Positions 7,801-13,273 of a stretch of 13,273 bases of DNA are shown one piece after another. Source of the DNA: Anaerotignum sp. (lineage in GTDB: Bacteria > Bacillota > Clostridia > Lachnospirales > Anaerotignaceae); the NCBI GenBank assembly GCA_020024395.1, contig JAHHTV010000021.1, positions 1 through 13,273 of the forward strand, written 5' to 3'. The notes below the pieces were generated by a model that was not told the DNA's origin, made no database searches, and saw nothing but the letters and a program-made list of their open reading frames with translations. The stretch's first letter is position 1; every line of letters begins with the position of its first letter. A program made the position numbers and the translations under genes.

Positions 7801-7993
7801 CATGTCACGTGCAGCAAAAAGATACCGCTTTTTATTGGCAGCGATATTTGGTGCATTGGCAGGGGTGTTGCTTCAGGGTATGACAGACCATATTTGGTTT
7901 GATTATAGTATTGTGTTATTATTCTGGTGTGTATTGGGAATTGGTATGGCAAGTGTGAGATTGGGTGAAAAATCATGGAAAAACAACGACTAA
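4853..7993 (+). CDS. murJ: MurJ-type lipid flippase fused to an O-antigen ligase/polymerase domain
   Basis: The start is ATG 4853, after AAAGGTG at 4840-4846 with six bases between; GTG 4844 lies inside that site. The 1046-residue protein joins two membrane enzymes in one uninterrupted frame. Residues 1 to about 510 are a complete MurJ/MviN flippase of the MOP superfamily (GKVLGLVRDQMLAANYG, SAISASFIPIFNEYL, WIQPINLVINTQFAS), which moves lipid-linked saccharides such as lipid II outward. A Lys/Gln/Pro-rich linker follows at about 513-542. From 543 comes a basic aromatic stretch, then a second membrane bundle from about 654 with O-antigen ligase (Wzy_C) features: FNNPNVLGEYL (about 800), NSRGAMLGLL (about 849), GIGVDAFNEIYPMF (about 926) and HNLFLQEFIELG (about 950). 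This family polymerises or transfers lipid-linked glycans outside the membrane. It opens the operon and overlaps the next gene by 19 bases. MurJ homologues are normally about 500-540 residues and stand alone. An internal ATG at 6479 may allow separate synthesis of the second half. Confidence 0.92.
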   Translation: MTTQSKNTAVKAVSFMMLITLLGKVLGLVRDQMLAANYGNGMEASAFMIASLMPRTFFDAIFASAISASFIPIFNEYLQKKGKAEAFALSNRFITLMGLVTLCMTLVGEVFAKEFVFLFASGYSAETANLAAQLSRMVFPTMFFTGIAFSFVGILQSLDEFNVPAALSVASNLVIILYYIFFNDKFGVQGLAVAFLIGWAMQAVIQIPSMHKKGYRYCFDFHFRDEGLKKIGLLMLPVMVSTWIQPINLVINTQFASHLQNGDAQITALQYANTLYTIIVGVFVLAIANLIFPKLSRMTDDGDKAFGETVKVTLRSMMFFLIPMMVGLMTLSEPLVRLMYERGDFDTTGTLLTGTALCFFAVGMIGYGIQTILSRVFYAKQDGKMPFYSGVISIAVNAALCFVLMKPMGLGGLALASAVSSTVAALILFVPTAKKYPHIWDKHLAKDLAKMVFAAVVMFVCVWLPYRFLMAHMADGLMTRLVVVAIPTFIGVLVYMVLTYGMHIEESRLAFDILKKILGRKNDKTPKQNTPPKQKQQKGKKGMTERISAVIEDSFCFQLIHGFIVWFWGIWSQSLTYRAYRRMRQYVGHAFQESGICTFFRQNWDFALRTARGRLPNIFKKVEKRAAMAVWAKSNPLAVQVAESGILRLCGPNFLVICVCVIAFTIPLLPTMLLAILSLGTFGLYVINIWLGRIRKQRTGFVSVFVGLFALCMVYGALTSYHFPKALQVMAIFLTFLSTFFVCKDCIDTEQKLNTVLFVLVATGTLIALYAIYQYVVGVEMDAAWVDAESFDIKTRAYATFNNPNVLGEYLIIIGALAAGMMWKVKNWASRLFFTGCFGLICLGLVATNSRGAMLGLLCAAGLFVLLAERRLIPLGILGLLAMPFILPPALWERLLSSITMSDSSSQYRVSIYQAGLDIIQHYWATGIGVDAFNEIYPMFSLEAANAYHVHNLFLQEFIELGIVGFGVFIGMLVFFFQKLYSTMSRAAKRYRFLLAAIFGALAGVLLQGMTDHIWFDYSIVLLFWCVLGIGMASVRLGEKSWKNND
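6464..6481 (+). promoter_or_regulatory. Internal ribosome binding site and ATG at the MurJ/ligase junction
   Basis: AAAGGA (6464-6469) stands nine bases before an in-frame ATG (6479-6481), exactly where the lysine-rich linker ends and the ligase half begins (MTERISAVIEDSF, residue 543 of the fusion). Initiation here would give a free O-antigen-ligase protein of about 504 residues. The linker is A-rich because of its Lys and Gln codons, so AAAGGA could be incidental. Confidence 0.35.
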
Positions 7994-9087
7994 AAGTATA
8001 TCATGTATTGACAGACCGCAATATTGGTGGTGCAGGCAGATGGCTTTTGAATTATCTGCAATATTGCAACAGAGAGCGTTTTGACGTGCGTGTGGTTTTG
8101 CCACAAGATAGTCTGCTTTGTGCAGAGGTGCAAAAAATGGATATTCCTGTGATTGGTATGGATTGTATGGCAGACAGTTCTTATGATAAAAAGGCTTTGC
8201 AACCTTTGACAGCATTATTTCGCAAAGATAAACCAGATATTGTGCATACACACGCAAGTTTGACTGCAAGAATGGCAGCAAAAAAAGCAGGTGTGAAAAA
8301 AATATTTCATACAAAGCATTGTATGGAGGCAGTTAGTGGCAATGCGTTGAAACGTGTTGCAAAAAGAATGGTCAACCAGCGTTATAGTGATACCATTATT
8401 GCGGTGAGTAAGGCAGTACGTCGTAGCATGATTGCTGGTGGTACAGACCCAAAACAAGTTGTGACCATTTACAACGGGATTGGCATGTCTGCACCTTTGA
8501 CAGCAGAAGAAAAAAGAGCCATGCTGGCACAATATGGCGTTGCAGAAGGGCAAAAAGTGGTCGGGATTGCGGCAAGATTGGAAGAAGTCAAAGACCATCA
8601 TACATTTTTGAGAGCTGCGGAACGCATTTGCAAACAACGGCAAGATATCACATTTTTGATTATTGGCAGTGGCAATATGGCAGAAAGCATTGCAGCGGAA
8701 ATCAAAATGATGCAGTTGGAAAGTCAAATCAAAATGACAGGGTTTGTGTCAGATATTGAAAAATTGGAAGCGGCTTTGGATGTGGCAGTGATTACATCAA
8801 AAGAAGAAGCACTGTGTTTGTCACTGATTGAGGCGATGAGTGCAGGTGTGCCTGCGGTTGGTACAGATAGTGGCGGTGTGAGTGAAGTGATTTGTCATGG
8901 CGAAAATGGCTATTTGGTTGCCGTGGGAGATGATACGGATTTGGCAAAACGGATTACAGAAATATTGTCTGATCGCAATTTATATGAAAGTATGAGCAGA
9001 AAAGCAATGTCATGGACAAGAACCCATTTTACAGCAGAACAGATGGCAGAAAGAATGGAAAAACTCTATTTGGAGGCAATCAAATGA
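7975..9087 (+). CDS. GT4-family glycosyltransferase
   Basis: The product is a 370-residue retaining glycosyltransferase of the GT-B fold, cytoplasmic or peripheral on the membrane. It transfers a sugar from a nucleotide-sugar donor to the growing polymer. The N-terminal domain shows the GT4 signature KVYHVLTDRNIGGAGRWLLN and DIVHTHASLTARMAAKKAG. The linker region has IIAVSKAVRRSMI and VVTIYNG. The C-terminal donor-binding domain has VVGIAARLEEVKDHHTFLRA, FLIIGSGNM and the classic E-x7-E motif, Glu278 to Glu286, followed by AMSAGVPAVGTDSGGVSEVI. The length is typical. The start ATG 7975 lies within the end of the fusion gene, overlapping it by 19 bases, with only a weak GGGTG upstream, so translational coupling is likely. 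The stop overlaps the next start as ATGA. The donor and acceptor sugars cannot be read from sequence. Confidence 0.92.
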   Translation: MEKQRLKVYHVLTDRNIGGAGRWLLNYLQYCNRERFDVRVVLPQDSLLCAEVQKMDIPVIGMDCMADSSYDKKALQPLTALFRKDKPDIVHTHASLTARMAAKKAGVKKIFHTKHCMEAVSGNALKRVAKRMVNQRYSDTIIAVSKAVRRSMIAGGTDPKQVVTIYNGIGMSAPLTAEEKRAMLAQYGVAEGQKVVGIAARLEEVKDHHTFLRAAERICKQRQDITFLIIGSGNMAESIAAEIKMMQLESQIKMTGFVSDIEKLEAALDVAVITSKEEALCLSLIEAMSAGVPAVGTDSGGVSEVICHGENGYLVAVGDDTDLAKRITEILSDRNLYESMSRKAMSWTRTHFTAEQMAERMEKLYLEAIK

Positions 9088-9590
9088 AAGAAAAAACAAA
9101 CAAAAAATTATTTGGTATTTTGAATGGATTGGATATATTGATAATCCTTTTGATATTGGCGATTGGTGCATTTGGTGTGTATTGGCTCAAAAGTGGCGGC
9201 ACAGATGGTGCGGCAGTGGGAGAACAAAAAGCATTTTCTTATGTGGTGGAAGGACGGCAAGTATTAGATGAAATTGCAAATTTTCCACAAGAAGGCGGCA
9301 GAGTGTTTGATAGCTCTACATCAGAATATTTGGGTACTATCAAAAGTTATCGTACAGAACCTTTTACAGAAGTAAATTTCAATCGTGTGACAAATAAATA
9401 TGAAAAAGTACCGGCACCAGGATATTGTAATATTTATTTGGAAATTGAAGGCAATACACAAGAAAATGATGAAGATATTATCATTGAGGGAAATGTGGTA
9501 AAAGTTGGTGATGAACAAACGGTAAAAGGCAAAGGATTTGCATTTAGAGGCTATATTGTGGAAGTAAAAGAAATAAAGGAGGGCGAATAA
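9084..9590 (+). CDS. DUF4330-family membrane-anchored protein (first of two)
   Basis: This 168-residue protein of unknown function starts at ATG 9084, with GGAGG at 9072-9076 and seven bases between; its start overlaps the previous stop (ATGA). A Lys-rich cytoplasmic tip (MKEKTNKKLFG) is followed by one membrane helix at about residues 15-35 (LDILIILLILAIGAFGVYWL). The remaining roughly 130 residues, outside the membrane, are predicted to be beta-rich. Landmarks are GGRVFDSSTSEYLGTIKSY, PGYCNIYLEIEGN and IIIEGNVVKVGDEQTVKGKG. The pattern fits the DUF4330 family, which as I recall is found in wall-polysaccharide clusters of Clostridia and related bacteria. The next gene is a paralogue with the same architecture. 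An accessory role in export, polymerisation or attachment of the polymer is plausible from context only. Confidence 0.75.
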   Translation: MKEKTNKKLFGILNGLDILIILLILAIGAFGVYWLKSGGTDGAAVGEQKAFSYVVEGRQVLDEIANFPQEGGRVFDSSTSEYLGTIKSYRTEPFTEVNFNRVTNKYEKVPAPGYCNIYLEIEGNTQENDEDIIIEGNVVKVGDEQTVKGKGFAFRGYIVEVKEIKEGE

Positions 9591-9591
9591 T

Positions 9592-10068
9592 ATGGCAAAA
9601 AGACGTCCGAATGTGATTGATATATTGATATTTGCAGTGGTTGTGGCTTTGATTGGTCTGGCTGTGCTGAAATTTGGTGTGGTAAATAAAAAAGAGTCAA
9701 ACGGTATTACGGCAGAGGCAGACAAAGTCACATATACAGCATTTATTGATGATGTGCGCATGGCAACGGTAGATGCTTTGCATGTAGGGGACAATGTGTA
9801 TGACAAAAAAACAAGAACTTGTATTGGTACCATTACAGATGTGCAATATGCCCCAAAAATGAAAAATGTCATTGACAATGCTGGAAATATTATATTGGTG
9901 GAATATCCTGATTATTATGGGGTTACATTGACATTGGAAGGAAATATTATAGAAAAAGAAGATGGTTATTTTGCCGATGGTGTTGTGGAAATCAAAGCAA
10001 ATTCGGAAATGGAAATTTTTACAAAATATGCAATGCCCAAAATGAAAGTGACGTCGATTGCGATATAA
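9592..10068 (+). CDS. DUF4330-family membrane-anchored protein (second of two)
   Basis: The product has 158 residues and unknown function. ATG 9592 follows AAAGGAGGG with eight bases between, one base after the stop of its paralogue. A short basic tip (MAKRRPN) precedes a membrane helix (VIDILIFAVVVALIGLAVL, about 8-26), then an extracytoplasmic beta-rich domain. It aligns with the first copy along its length: GDNVYDKKTRTCIGTITDVQ matches GGRVFDSSTSEYLGTIKSY, and PDYYGVTLTLEGN matches PGYCNIYLEIEGN. Between these, both copies have a variable loop with Asn, Val and Tyr positions in register. Outside those blocks the two have diverged strongly, so this is an old duplication and not a recent repeat. 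Two kept copies suggest a heteromer or two separate jobs. Confidence 0.75.
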   Translation: MAKRRPNVIDILIFAVVVALIGLAVLKFGVVNKKESNGITAEADKVTYTAFIDDVRMATVDALHVGDNVYDKKTRTCIGTITDVQYAPKMKNVIDNAGNIILVEYPDYYGVTLTLEGNIIEKEDGYFADGVVEIKANSEMEIFTKYAMPKMKVTSIAI

Positions 10069-10089
10069 GAAGTGACAGGTGGGAAAAAT

Positions 10090-12321
10090 ATGAGATATAA
10101 AATACTGATGACGCTGATGGGTTTGGAAATCGGCGGTGCAGAAACACACGTTGTGGAACTTTCAAAAGAATTAAAAAAACAAGGTTATGATATTATTGTG
10201 GCATCAAATGGCGGGGTTTATGAAAAAGAACTTGCCGATGTGGGTATCAAGCATTACAAAGTGCCTATGAACCAAAGAAATGTATTGAAAATGATAAAAT
10301 CCTATTTTCTGTTGCAAAAAATTGTTAAAAAAGAAAAAGTGGATATTGTCCATTCTCATGCTAGAATACCAGGGTTTATTTGTGGCAGATTGCAAAAAAA
10401 GATGAAATTTACATTTGTGACATCTGCACACTGGGTATTTTATACAGGTATGGGATTGAAATATTTGACCACTTGGGGGCAAAAAGTCATTGCAGTAAGT
10501 GAGGATATCAAACAATATTTGATGGACAATTATCGTGTCAGAAATGAAAATATATTTGTGACAATCAATGGTATTGACACAGATAAATTTTCACCCAAAA
10601 CAGATGGTAGCAATATCCGAAAAGAATTTCATTTGAAAGAGGACGAGCCAACATTGGTATATGTCAGTCGTATGGACGAAAGCCGTGCAATGGTGGCAAG
10701 ACAACTGATTGAAATTACACCAAAGTTGGTGGAAAAAATACCGAATTTACGAATATTGGTTGTCGGTGGTGGTGATGTGTATGATGAGCTTTTGCAAAAA
10801 AGCAAAGGTGTCAACGAAGCATTGGGTAGAAATTGCATTACCATGACAGGTGCAAGAACCGATATCAATGAACTGGTTTCTGTTGCAGATGTGTTTGTGG
10901 GTGTGAGCCGTGCGGCTTTGGAGGCGATGGCGGCGGCAAAAACAGTTATTGTGGCAGGGAATGAAGGATATATTGGTTTGTTTGGGGCAGACAAGTTGGC
11001 AATGGCACAAGAAAATAATTTCTGTTGTCGTGGATGTGAAATGTCAGAGGAAGATAAGTTATATCGAGATTTGGTATATGCATTTTGCAATATGACAAAA
11101 GAACAAAGAGAACAAGCAGGAGCTTATGGTAGAGAAGTCATATTCCAATATTACTCTGTGACAAAAATGGCACAAGATAGTGTAAAAGCATATGATGCAG
11201 CTTGGAAAGAAAGCCATGAAAAACAATATCATGTTGTGATGAGTGGATATTATGGTTTTAACAATACAGGTGATGAGGCAATTATGCTTTCTATGCATAA
11301 AAATATACAAAGTTTGGGTGATAATTACCACATTACAGTGTTGTCAAACAAACCTGTGGAAACAAGAGATAAATATGGCATTGAGGCGGTATATCGTTTT
11401 GGTATGCGTGATGTGTTGAAAGCCATAAAAGAAAGCGATGCGTTATTGAGTGGTGGAGGTTCTTTGCTACAAGACAGCACAAGCACACGTTCTTTGATGT
11501 ATTATTTATCCATTACAGTTGCAGCAAAATTTATGCGGAAAAAAGTGATGCTATATGCAAATGGTATTGGCCCTGTTTCTGGAAAGAGAAATCGTCGATT
11601 GGTCAAACAGGTGGTAAACAAAGCGGATTTGATTACTTTGCGTGAAGAAAATTCTTATGAAGAATTGTTGAATATGGGGGTAAATCCGAAAAAATGCTTT
11701 GTAACGGCAGACCCTGTATTTACAATGGATGGGATTTCAAAGGAAAATGCAAGGGCGTTGTTGAAAAAAGAGGGAATTCCATTGGACAAACCTTTGGTTG
11801 TGGTGTCTGTACGGAATTGGAAAGATATGGATAAGTTTATCACAAGATTTGCACAGCTGTGTGATACCATTATTGAAAAATATGATAGAAATATTGTGTT
11901 TTTGGCAATGCAAATGCCAAATGATATTACCATAAGCGAAAAAGTCAAAAAGAAAATGAAAAAAGAGGCATATATTCTCCAAACAGCGTTTAATCCTGCG
12001 GAAGTGATGGGCATTATTTCTGTGGCAGATTTTATACTCAGTATGCGTTTGCATACGCTGATATTTGCAGCAAGACAACATGTTCCTTTGGTCGGTTTTA
12101 TTTATGACCCAAAAATCGAATACTATTTAGAAAAATTGGAAATGCCAAGTGGTGGCGACTTAAAAACGTTTGATATGCAAAAAACATTGGATTTGGTAGA
12201 TGACATCATGCATAACAAACAACAGTATGTTGACCGATTGGCAGAAAAAGCGGATATGCTCAACCAAAAAGCACACCGTAATGAAAAATATCTCATGCGT
12301 TTGTTGGAAAAACAGAAATAA
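10090..12321 (+). CDS. csaB: GT4 glycosyltransferase fused to CsaB polysaccharide pyruvyl transferase
   Basis: ATG 10090 follows AGGTGGG (10077-10083) with six bases between; a GTG at 10072 has no such site. The 743-residue product has two enzymes in one chain. Residues 1 to about 370 are a GT-B glycosyltransferase (MTLMGLEIGGAETHVVELSK, DIVHSHARIPGFICGRLQ, VIAVSEDIKQYL, INGIDTDKF). The canonical E-x7-E is incomplete: in VGVSRAALEAMAAAK the second Glu (278) is present but the first position is Val270. From about 378 follows a full CsaB-type pyruvyl transferase (YHVVMSGYYGFNNTGDEAI, LLSGGGSLLQDSTSTRSLMY at about 452, LYANGIGPVSG, SMRLHTLIFAA at about 651). CsaB adds pyruvate ketals from phosphoenolpyruvate to the secondary wall polymer, creating the ligand of SLH-domain proteins. 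Stand-alone CsaB is about 360-370 residues. The next gene starts 18 bases after the stop. No SLH-domain protein is in the window. Confidence 0.92.
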   Translation: MRYKILMTLMGLEIGGAETHVVELSKELKKQGYDIIVASNGGVYEKELADVGIKHYKVPMNQRNVLKMIKSYFLLQKIVKKEKVDIVHSHARIPGFICGRLQKKMKFTFVTSAHWVFYTGMGLKYLTTWGQKVIAVSEDIKQYLMDNYRVRNENIFVTINGIDTDKFSPKTDGSNIRKEFHLKEDEPTLVYVSRMDESRAMVARQLIEITPKLVEKIPNLRILVVGGGDVYDELLQKSKGVNEALGRNCITMTGARTDINELVSVADVFVGVSRAALEAMAAAKTVIVAGNEGYIGLFGADKLAMAQENNFCCRGCEMSEEDKLYRDLVYAFCNMTKEQREQAGAYGREVIFQYYSVTKMAQDSVKAYDAAWKESHEKQYHVVMSGYYGFNNTGDEAIMLSMHKNIQSLGDNYHITVLSNKPVETRDKYGIEAVYRFGMRDVLKAIKESDALLSGGGSLLQDSTSTRSLMYYLSITVAAKFMRKKVMLYANGIGPVSGKRNRRLVKQVVNKADLITLREENSYEELLNMGVNPKKCFVTADPVFTMDGISKENARALLKKEGIPLDKPLVVVSVRNWKDMDKFITRFAQLCDTIIEKYDRNIVFLAMQMPNDITISEKVKKKMKKEAYILQTAFNPAEVMGIISVADFILSMRLHTLIFAARQHVPLVGFIYDPKIEYYLEKLEMPSGGDLKTFDMQKTLDLVDDIMHNKQQYVDRLAEKADMLNQKAHRNEKYLMRLLEKQK

Positions 12322-12339
12322 GGGGGAAACAAAAACAAT

Positions 12340-13071
12340 ATGAGAAAAATGACACAAATATTGGACGTACCTTTTGATGCATTGACAATGGAAGAAGCGG
12401 TGGGCAAAATGAAAATATTTTTGCAAGATGGCAAACAGCATTATATTTGCACGCCAAACCCTGAAATTGTTATGGAGGCACAAGACGACAGAGAATTGAT
12501 GAAGATATTGCGGGAAGCGGATTTGGTGGTACCAGATGGTATTGGTGTGGTTTGGGCTTCTAGATATAGTGAAATTCGCTTGACAGAACGTGTGGCTGGA
12601 TATGATTTGGTGCAAAATTTATTCAAATCTATGACAGGTACAAAAGAAAGTGTGTATTTCTTTGGCGGTGCGCCGGGCGTGGCATCTGCAGCAGCAAGAC
12701 AAATGAAAAAAGTATATCCCAATTTGCAAATTGTAGGTGGTCACAATGGGTATTTTGATGATTTGGAAGAAAAGAAAATTATTTCAGATATTCAACACGC
12801 AGCACCATCTATATTGTTGGTAGGATTGGGGGCGCCAAAACAAGAAAAATGGATTGCAGAACATTTGGAAGAAACAGGTGCAAAAATTGCCATTGGCATT
12901 GGTGGTAGTTTTGACGTTATGGCAGGGAATGTAAAAAGAGCTCCAAAATTTTTCCAGAAAATGGGTCTGGAATGGTTTTATCGCTTGATTACACAGCCTA
13001 CCAGATGGAAAAGAATGATGCGTTTGCCAAAATTTGCAATTACGGTACTGCGAAAACAGAAAAAAAGATAA
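12340..13071 (+). CDS. tagA: WecG/TagA/CpsF-family (GT26) glycosyltransferase
   Basis: This 243-residue enzyme belongs to the family that adds ManNAc or a related sugar to an undecaprenyl-diphosphate-linked GlcNAc, an early step in wall teichoic acid and similar polymers. Family motifs are complete: TPNPEIVMEAQDD with Thr38 and Asn40, VVPDGIGVVWASR with the catalytic-position Asp66, Arg84, GLGAPKQEKWIAEH with Gln168, and IGIGGSFDVMAGNVKRAP. These correspond, one residue offset, to active-site residues described for Thermoanaerobacter italicus TagA. The C-terminal part from about residue 200 (GLEWFYRLITQPTRWKRMMR) is basic and aromatic, like the appendage that holds TagA at the membrane. The start ATG 12340 has AGGGGG 13 bases upstream, a longer spacing than its neighbours. 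It is the last clear gene of the operon. The exact sugar is unknown. Confidence 0.93.
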   Translation: MRKMTQILDVPFDALTMEEAVGKMKIFLQDGKQHYICTPNPEIVMEAQDDRELMKILREADLVVPDGIGVVWASRYSEIRLTERVAGYDLVQNLFKSMTGTKESVYFFGGAPGVASAAARQMKKVYPNLQIVGGHNGYFDDLEEKKIISDIQHAAPSILLVGLGAPKQEKWIAEHLEETGAKIAIGIGGSFDVMAGNVKRAPKFFQKMGLEWFYRLITQPTRWKRMMRLPKFAITVLRKQKKR

Positions 13072-13104
13072 TCAAAATGAAATGATAAAAAGGAACGGCT
13101 TTGT

Positions 13105-13273
13105 GTGTTTTTTCAAAAAGAATTTGCCATTATCAAAAGCATTGTTATAAAAGTGACAATCGGGATTGTTGTTGTGCTTTACAATATCAAAGAAGTATTA
13201 TGGTTGTCAGTAAAAAGAAACAATAAAAATTTGAAGAAAATGAAATATTTATTATGTATACTCCCTATAATAG
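13105..13273 (+). CDS. Possible membrane-protein gene, 3'-partial, hypothetical
   Basis: The plus-strand frame is open from 13081 to the right edge. A GTG at 13105 has AAAAAGGA at 13087-13094, ten bases upstream. It would encode a protein beginning MFFQKEFAIIKSIVIKVTIG with a hydrophobic run (IVIKVTIGIVVVLYNI), and the visible part ends in KKMKYLLCILPII. An alternative is that the gene starts at ATG 13240 (MKYLLCILPII), which would look like a signal peptide or lipoprotein leader. I recognise no family. Only about 56 codons are visible, so this could be chance. Confidence 0.3.
   Translation, partial: MFFQKEFAIIKSIVIKVTIGIVVVLYNIKEVLWLSVKRNNKNLKKMKYLLCILPII

Noticed and set aside
12349..13071. 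Alternative start of the TagA-family gene at the second Met (MTQILDVPF)
   Set aside because: It lies 22 bases from the AGGGGG site, so ATG 12340 is preferred even though its spacing is also long.
13084..13113. Possible terminator after tagA (AAAG-GAACGG-CTTT followed by T-rich sequence)
   Set aside because: The stem would be only about four weak base pairs, too little for a rho-independent terminator.

Overview
The window is A/T-rich DNA from a Gram-positive, probably flagellated and spore-forming member of the Bacillota, class Clostridia. The evidence is a chemoreceptor tail next to a YjfB-type motility protein, a GerS/YdcC-like lipoprotein next to an NdoA (MazF) toxin, strong AAAGGAGG-type ribosome binding sites, CATACATT-type (sigma-E-like) promoter elements, and a cell-wall polymer cluster with CsaB, TagA-family and DUF4330 proteins. 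No species can be named from the sequence alone.

Layout. (1) 3-783: the 3' end of a methyl-accepting chemotaxis protein gene, then a 57-residue YjfB-like gene with a sigma-28-like promoter, ending at a hairpin that can terminate transcription from both sides. (2) 785-2016, minus strand: a LolA-fold lipoprotein gene followed by ndoA. In Bacillus subtilis the matching order is ydcC-alr-ndoAI-ndoA; here alr and the antitoxin gene are absent, and the 175-base gap holds many CATAC motifs and a small decayed copy of the lipoprotein gene's 3' end. (3) 2097-4804: a divergently transcribed, secreted phosphodiester glycosidase (NAGPA family) with Ig-like modules and an acidic linker, followed by a strong terminator. 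(4) 4853-13071: six tightly packed plus-strand genes that read as one operon: a MurJ-O-antigen ligase fusion, a GT4 glycosyltransferase, two tandem DUF4330 paralogues, a GT4-CsaB (pyruvyl transferase) fusion, and a WecG/TagA/CpsF glycosyltransferase. (5) 13105-13273: a possible membrane-protein gene running off the end.

How it fits together. The operon encodes most of what is needed to build a secondary cell wall polysaccharide. TagA would add an early sugar to a lipid-linked carrier, the two GT4 modules would extend it, CsaB would add pyruvate ketals (the known ligand for SLH-domain S-layer proteins), MurJ would flip a lipid-linked intermediate, and the O-antigen-ligase-like half would polymerise it or transfer it to the wall. 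The two single-pass DUF4330 proteins have no known role but are embedded in the unit. The upstream exported glycosidase could trim glycosyl-phosphodiester bonds in the same polymer; it has its own terminator, so that link rests on proximity.

The most notable points are the two in-frame gene fusions (flippase-ligase and glycosyltransferase-pyruvyl transferase), an internal ribosome-binding-site-like sequence at the first fusion joint, and a catalytically intact-looking toxin gene without its usual antitoxin next to it. No tRNA, rRNA, CRISPR array, insertion sequence or phage gene was seen.
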